64,000 bases of DNA from Sophora flavescens (lineage: Eukaryota > Streptophyta > Magnoliopsida > Fabales > Fabaceae), in the NCBI GenBank assembly GCA_030762895.1, contig CM061063.1:52407196-52471195 (forward strand), written 5' to 3'. How positions within the stretch are numbered: the stretch's first letter is position 1; every line of letters starts with the position of its first letter. The position numbers were made by a program, and so were the translations under genes. Of this stretch, positions 60,401-64,000 are shown one piece after another. The notes below the pieces were generated by a model. It saw only the letters and a program-made list of their open reading frames with translations. It was not told the DNA's origin and searched no databases.

Positions 60401-60571
60401 TGCCATTGGCCCAATAGGATTGAGGTTATTATCAAAGTCTATTCTTATCCTTTGATTTGAACCACGGTTGGCAGTCAAATTCCTCATTCGTGTGGTACGT
60501 CTACCCTTTCTACCCGTAGACGGCGTCTCTGACCCGCTGCATGAATGAGGGATATCATCACGATCAGCCAT
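57485..60571 (-). pseudogene. Second CACTA gene: En/Spm N-part plus Ulp1-like protease, broken
   Basis: Minus strand, ATG 60571 to TAA 57485-57487. Exons with good borders: 60287-60571, about 59988-60187, 59621-59893, 58893-59540, 58737-58805, 58460-58659, then smaller ones. The N-part (IKYAGEHWRAFKVDLGKYY) is a plant En/Spm (Ptta) transposase domain. The middle is Q-rich coiled coil (QEIAAELRQEMAEQFAQQM) and a poly-D run. The C-part is a Ulp1/C48-type protease fold: YGFIDPM, a histidine in H-stop-QLLIL, and catalytic-type ECGYYVMKWM near 57740. The Trp codon after that histidine is TGA (58140-58142). The second exon's donor near 59988 is not GT as I read it. Known family role: DNA binding in transposition; the protease role is unknown. 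Confidence 0.8.
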
Positions 60572-60735
60572 GTATACCTGTTTAAACAAAGAAAAAACTT
60601 ATTAGTATGTCAGGATAAATATTAAACATAACTAATAAATATGGATCAACGTACATAAACATAACTTATAAATATCAACGTAATTAAACATATAATTTGG
60701 CTTTAAACATAACTCAAACTAAACTTACATTATAG

Positions 60736-63700
60736 TCAATTAGTAAAGTTCTCCCATAACCCTTCTTGGTGATCATTACGAGTAGCATGTACATAATCCA
60801 CTTCATTTTCCTCATTGAAATTAGGCACCCGTGTTGAGAAAGAAGGAGTATCAGAAATATCAAGAGTTGAATCTTGATTTCCCTAGAGAACCACTGACAA
60901 CCTTTTGTTAGAAGGATCACGGATATAAAACACTTGTTTTGCTTTGGATGCCATGATGAAAGGCTCTTCTTTATTACCTACCTTATTAAGGTCCACCAAT
61001 TTGAATCCTAACTCATCGTTTGCACACCATTGTTACTATCGACCCACTGACATTTAAAAACAGGTACTCTAAACTTCGTGTAATCAACCTCCCATATCTC
61101 TTCAATGATTCTAAAGTATGAAACGGATGCCATAACAGGGTTTTTATCTTTCGAACTAGAGAAATGCATGGACTCGGCGACAACCATAACCCCACTGTTT
61201 TGTATAGTACTTTTGTCATCCTGGGACTTTGTATAGAAGGAAAACTTATTGATATCGTACCCACTCCAGCATATGACATCAAAGTTAGGCCCCTGTGCTA
61301 GCCATTTTAATGTATCAGAAGCAATACCATCCTTTGAAATTTTTTCTTTAAACCAGTTCAAGAAAGTCTTGTTATGCTTGTTCAAACACCATTTTTCATT
61401 CATTCTAGGGTAAGCTTAATTGATGATACTTTTGTGCTCACATAAGTATGGTTCAACCTCATCAGTGTTATTCAATATATACAAATATGCTTGAAGCACT
61501 TCCTCCCGATCCATGCTCTTAACAGTGATACCTCGTGTACCCTTACCATCATATCTTCCTTCGTGACGAGACTTCGGAAGCCCTACAGGTTCCGCTTCTG
61601 ACATGTAGTCTGTACAAAACTCAATAGCTTCTTCTGCAACATACCTTTCAACAATAGATGCTTCGGGATGGTGTGAATTCTTCATATATCCTTTCAAGAT
61701 CTTCATGTATCGCTCAACCGGGTACATCCACCTTAAATAAACGGGGCCGCACAATCTAATCTCCCTCACTGGATGAACAATCAAATGAACCATGATGTCA
61801 AAAAATGAAGGTGGAAAATACATCTCCAATTAGCACAAGATAATGGCTGCCTCATTTTCCAAGTCATCCAACTTTTTAGTGTCAATGACCTTGCTACATA
61901 TAGCATTGAAGAATAAGCATAACCCAGTAATGGCATGTCTGAATTTTTTAGGCAAGATGTCACGAATGGCCACCAGTAGTAGTTGTTGCATCAAGACATG
62001 ACAATCATGAGACTTTAAGCCAACTAATTTGAGATCTTTCATTGAGACAAGTCTTTTGATATTTGAAGAGTAACCCTGTGGCACTTTGACTCCCCATAGA
62101 CATTCACATAAACTTCTTTTCTCTATTTTTGATAAAGTATGACATGCTGGGGGCAAATAAGTCTTATTATCCCCCACTTTATGTGGAGCTAACTGCTCTC
62201 GTATACCCATCGCAACTAGATCCAGACGAGCATTCGGACCATCCTTTATCTTGCCTTGAATGTTGAGAAGTGTTCCGATTAAACTGTCACACACATTTTT
62301 CTCCACATGCACCACATCAATACAATGTCTTACATCAAGCTTGCACCAGTATGGAAGATCAAAGAAGATCGACCTCTTCTTCCATATTTTCTTCTCGGTA
62401 GCTTTCTTCTGGGTCTTCCCATAGATAACATTAGTGTTGTTCACCCTTTCATAAACTTACTCTCCAGTCAAGGCCACCTGAGCAATTTCATTCTCCGGAA
62501 GTCCATTGAAAGCTTTTCTCATTCTATGATAAGGATGATTACGTCGGAGAAATCTCCGATGCCCAAAGTAAACTGTCTTCCTTCCATGTTGCAGTTGATG
62601 GTAACATGTGCCTTCTTCACATATTGGACATGCTTTATGCCCCTTAACACTATACCCACACAGGTTCCCGTATGCTGGAAAGTCATTGATGGTGCAAAAT
62701 AACGTGGCATGCAATCTGAATGTCTCACGACAATACCCGTCAATCACATCAATGCCTTCATCCCACAACATTATCAAGTCTTCAATCAAGGGACTCAGAT
62801 AAACTCAATATCATTTCCTGGCTGTTTAGGACCCGAAATCATCATACTTAACATAATGTATTTGCGCTTCATACACAACCAAGGAGACAGGTTGTAAATT
62901 ACCAGGAGAACAGGCCATGAACTATGAATACTACTTAAGTTTCCATATGGATTCATTCCATCGGTAGCAAGTCCAAGCCTGAGGTTTCTGGGCTCATTGC
63001 CGAAATCCAGAAACAAACTATCAATTCTCTTCCATTGCAAAGAATCGACCGGATGGCGAAGCTGTCCATCACACTTCCTCTCATCTGCATGCCATCTAAT
63101 GTTCTTTGCATCATTTAAATTAGCAAACAATCGCTTGAACCGTGGAATCACGGGAAGATACCATAACACATTCGTAGGAGGACCTTTGGTGACCATATCA
63201 CAACTAGAATCACCATCCTTCACTTTATAGCGTGATACCCCACACCTGGGGCACTCGTGCATCTCTTCAAACTCTTTCTGTACAATATGCAATCATTGGG
63301 GCAAGCGTGTATTTTCTTATACTCCATACCCATCAGACACAATATCTTCTTCGCCCCATAGTTTCGAGATGGCAATGTGTTGCCTTCTGGAAGCATGTCT
63401 TTCAACAACTCAAGCAATTCGGTAAAGTTTTTATCGCTCCACCCATTTCTCGCCTTCACATTGAACAATCTTAACACCGCTGACAACCATGTGAAATTAG
63501 TGCAACCCAGATACAAAGCCACTTCCGCATCACTGCACAAAGTATCATACACATGTGCGCGCCGAAAAGACTCTTGCCCAACATCACGGATCATGTCCTC
63601 TAGTCCATCGTCCATTTCCACGTCATCAACTTCCTCTCGATCCGACACCCTCGGCCTGTCTAACGATTCACCATGACATATTCATGTTATATAACTCTTG

Positions 63701-63897
63701 CAAATCCCCTCACAAATAAGATAATCACGTATCTCCTCAGCTTCTAGTCGTCTCTCATTCAAACAGTTAACACAAGGACAATAAAACCTTCTGTTACCAC
63801 TATCAGTAGCATTTGTTTTTGTAAACTATAGAAAATATTCCACTCCATTCTCATACTCAACACTTGTCCGTCTAGCATTCATCCAAACGCGATCCAT
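60736..63897 (-). pseudogene. TNP2-type CACTA transposase, broken
   Basis: From ATG 63897 on the minus strand. Transposase-associated N-domain (MDRVWMNARR, FYCPCVNCLNERRLEAEEIRDYL) contains a TAG and a TGA where Gln and Trp are expected. Next come the body at 63220-63648 (WLSAVLRLFNVK, LLKDMLPEGNTLP) and the transposase core at 61830-63292 (CPRCGVSRYK, RHPVDSLQWK, LRLGLATDGMNP, DIDVIDGY-like segment, VVHVEKNVCDSLIGTLLN). C-terminal DUF4218 (61416-61829; GPVYLRWMYPVERYMKILKGYM) and DUF4216 (61008-61403; QGPNFDVICWSGYDING-like) follow, with the last part read out of phase to a stop at 60736. Frame changes also occur near 62795 and 61830. The family cuts and joins CACTA termini. Introns are possible between some pieces. 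Confidence 0.85.
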
Positions 63898-64000
63898 GAC
63901 TAAACCAATAACTTCGTACTTAGTCCAACATATTCATCAACCACTTCTTATAACATGGTATGGCCCTATCCCATTCAAGAAGAAACTTTTTCAACATTCG

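Larger units (their letters stand above)
56825..64000 (-). mobile_element. CACTA (En/Spm) DNA transposon, one end and both genes
   Basis: The terminus CACTAGTGTAGAAAAAGG begins at 56825, followed by subterminal repeats to about 57160 and two minus-strand genes: a second gene (57485-60571) and a TNP2-type transposase (60736-63897). The order and strand fit the plant CACTA organisation with the transposase distal to this end. The opposite terminus is outside the window, so length and the 3-bp duplication cannot be verified. Both genes contain stops or frameshifts, so this copy is not autonomous. Confidence 0.88.

Overview
This is plant nuclear DNA, most likely from a legume close to soybean (Glycine). 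Intron-rich genes, plant-type transposons and plant-specific gene families are all present. The Glycine assignment is inferred from SIRE-like and Tekay-like elements and a MAX2-type gene; I ran no database search. I see no rRNA, tRNA gene, CRISPR array or prokaryotic feature.

Layout. 1-3063: the 3' end of a SIRE-like Ty1/copia element (env-like ORF remnants, 3' LTR). 4565-20229: a nested cluster. The outer element is a non-autonomous LTR retrotransposon on the minus strand with three LTRs in tandem (LTR-internal-LTR-internal-LTR), flanked by a 5-bp GTCTC duplication. Its internal units carry a captured, antisense fragment of a CDC50/ALIS gene. The second unit was then interrupted by a Tekay/Del-type Ty3/gypsy chromovirus (6178-18964; LTRs of about 4 kb; AAAAG duplication) whose genes are broken. 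20395-21515: a 1.1-kb fold-back. 22127-23785: TRIM-like repeats around a deleted hAT transposon that keeps the end of a transposase. Two tRNA-type SINEs follow (about 24.2 and 25.7 kb).

Host genes. A trihelix transcription factor (minus, 26909-27874); a strigolactone/karrikin-signalling F-box gene of the MAX2/D3/RMS4 type (plus, 35951-38101, single exon, apparently intact); and, tail to tail with it, a Raf-like MAPKKK with an EDR1 domain (minus, 38562-51308, 16 coding exons that sum to 2451 bp, apparently intact). The kinase gene has TE insertions in its introns, a TATA box near 54005 on the minus strand, and a threefold 340-350 bp tandem repeat in what is probably its 5'-UTR intron. Between the trihelix and MAX2 genes lies a complete short LTR element (28912-30543, duplication CTGGA) with an unrecognised internal reading frame, plus MITEs and fold-backs.

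56825-64000: one end of a large CACTA (En/Spm) transposon, with its terminus, palindromic subterminal repeats, a two-domain second gene (En/Spm N-part plus Ulp1-like protease) and a TNP2-type transposase. Both are on the minus strand and both carry inactivating changes. The far end lies outside the window.

The single-copy genes therefore sit in three islands (26.3-28.0, 35.9-54.0 kb) between repeat blocks. The most unusual structures are the triple-LTR element with the captured host gene, the ORF inside the Tekay LTR, the large fold-back and the tandem repeat upstream of the kinase coding region.
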